The position numbers and the translations under genes were made by a program. The notes beneath the pieces were generated by a model. That model searched no databases. It had not been told where the DNA came from and worked only from the letters and a program-made list of their open reading frames with translations. DNA of 64,000 nucleotides from Puteibacter caeruleilacunae (GTDB lineage Bacteria; Bacteroidota; Bacteroidia; Bacteroidales; Prolixibacteraceae): contig SJCO01000013.1 in assembly GCA_005217565.1 (NCBI GenBank), positions 186,001 through 250,000 on the forward strand, in the 5' to 3' direction. How positions within the stretch are numbered: the first letter of the stretch is position 1; every line of letters begins with the position of its first letter. Shown here piece by piece: positions 63,941-64,000 of this stretch.

Positions 63941-64000
63941 CTGTTTAATTCTTATTATTTTTTCGCCCCATCAACCGCTCATTATCATCAAAGAAATCAA

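Overview
The window is a stretch of a low-GC Bacteroidota chromosome. Evidence for the phylum includes TonB-dependent receptors with carboxypeptidase-regulatory domains, an ECF sigma / FecR / STN-receptor / DUF4249 set, many signal-peptidase-II lipoproteins, a LytS/LytTR pair, and promoter-like boxes of the Bacteroidota type (TAnnTTTG). Gene content (glycosaminoglycan lyases, sulfatases, GH3, GH20, GH92) points to a polysaccharide-degrading Bacteroidia. A marine or gut-associated Marinilabiliales-like organism is a guess only. No rRNA, tRNA or CRISPR array was seen.

Layout. 1-11.1 kb: a glycosaminoglycan utilisation locus with a GH3 enzyme (cut by the left edge), two PL8-type lyases (chondroitinase-ABC-like and chondroitinase-AC-like by catalytic-residue spacing) and two S1 sulfatases. 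11.2-12.4 kb: sfsA and a ParE/RelE-type toxin-antitoxin pair. 12.4-13.3 kb: a gene-free, repeat-rich stretch with a heptamer tandem repeat, two REP-like hairpins and copy A of a structured dispersed repeat. 13.3-21.1 kb: a LytTR response regulator and LytS-type kinase, divergent from an RND efflux operon (adaptor, pump, TolC-like), with a good LytTR direct-repeat site between them. 21.3-26.5 kb: an unrecognised 661-residue lipoprotein, a divergent HxlR regulator and quinone-oxidoreductase-like enzyme, a double GNAT protein and a small TPR membrane protein.

26.5-34.2 kb is the most unusual part. A long AT-rich leader ends in three hairpins that share one stem core. It is followed by a 56-residue secreted Cys-rich peptide, a strong hairpin, a DUF4221-like beta-propeller lipoprotein, a CxxC thioredoxin-like lipoprotein, a dedicated signal peptidase I, and a 1318-residue protein that fuses an O-antigen-ligase-like membrane domain, TPRs and a transglutaminase-like protein. 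I read this as a candidate export, maturation and attachment system for the small peptide.

34.2-45.5 kb: a pirin; an AraC-regulated TonB receptor with a DUF4374-like beta-propeller lipoprotein (probably iron or siderophore uptake); then an ECF sigma / FecR / STN-TonB receptor / DUF4249 set. 45.6-50.1 kb: a GH20 hexosaminidase, copy B of the structured repeat, and an acyl-CoA synthetase with an XRE-cupin regulator. 50.5-57.1 kb: a Fic protein, an M48 membrane protease, a truncated RhuM gene and a GH92 mannosidase. 57.6-64 kb: a two-gene ATPase + TOPRIM cassette (probable phage defence), a zinc-ribbon protein, a wrecked IS3-type transposase, and an XRE protein with four helicase-associated repeats.

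Two signals stand out beyond the genes. The first is the peptide operon. The second is the pair of about 260-bp repeats at 12996-13255 and 47572-47833. Each lies just downstream of a minus-strand stop codon, and the two copies differ by compensatory changes in several stems, which suggests a selected RNA or single-strand DNA structure.
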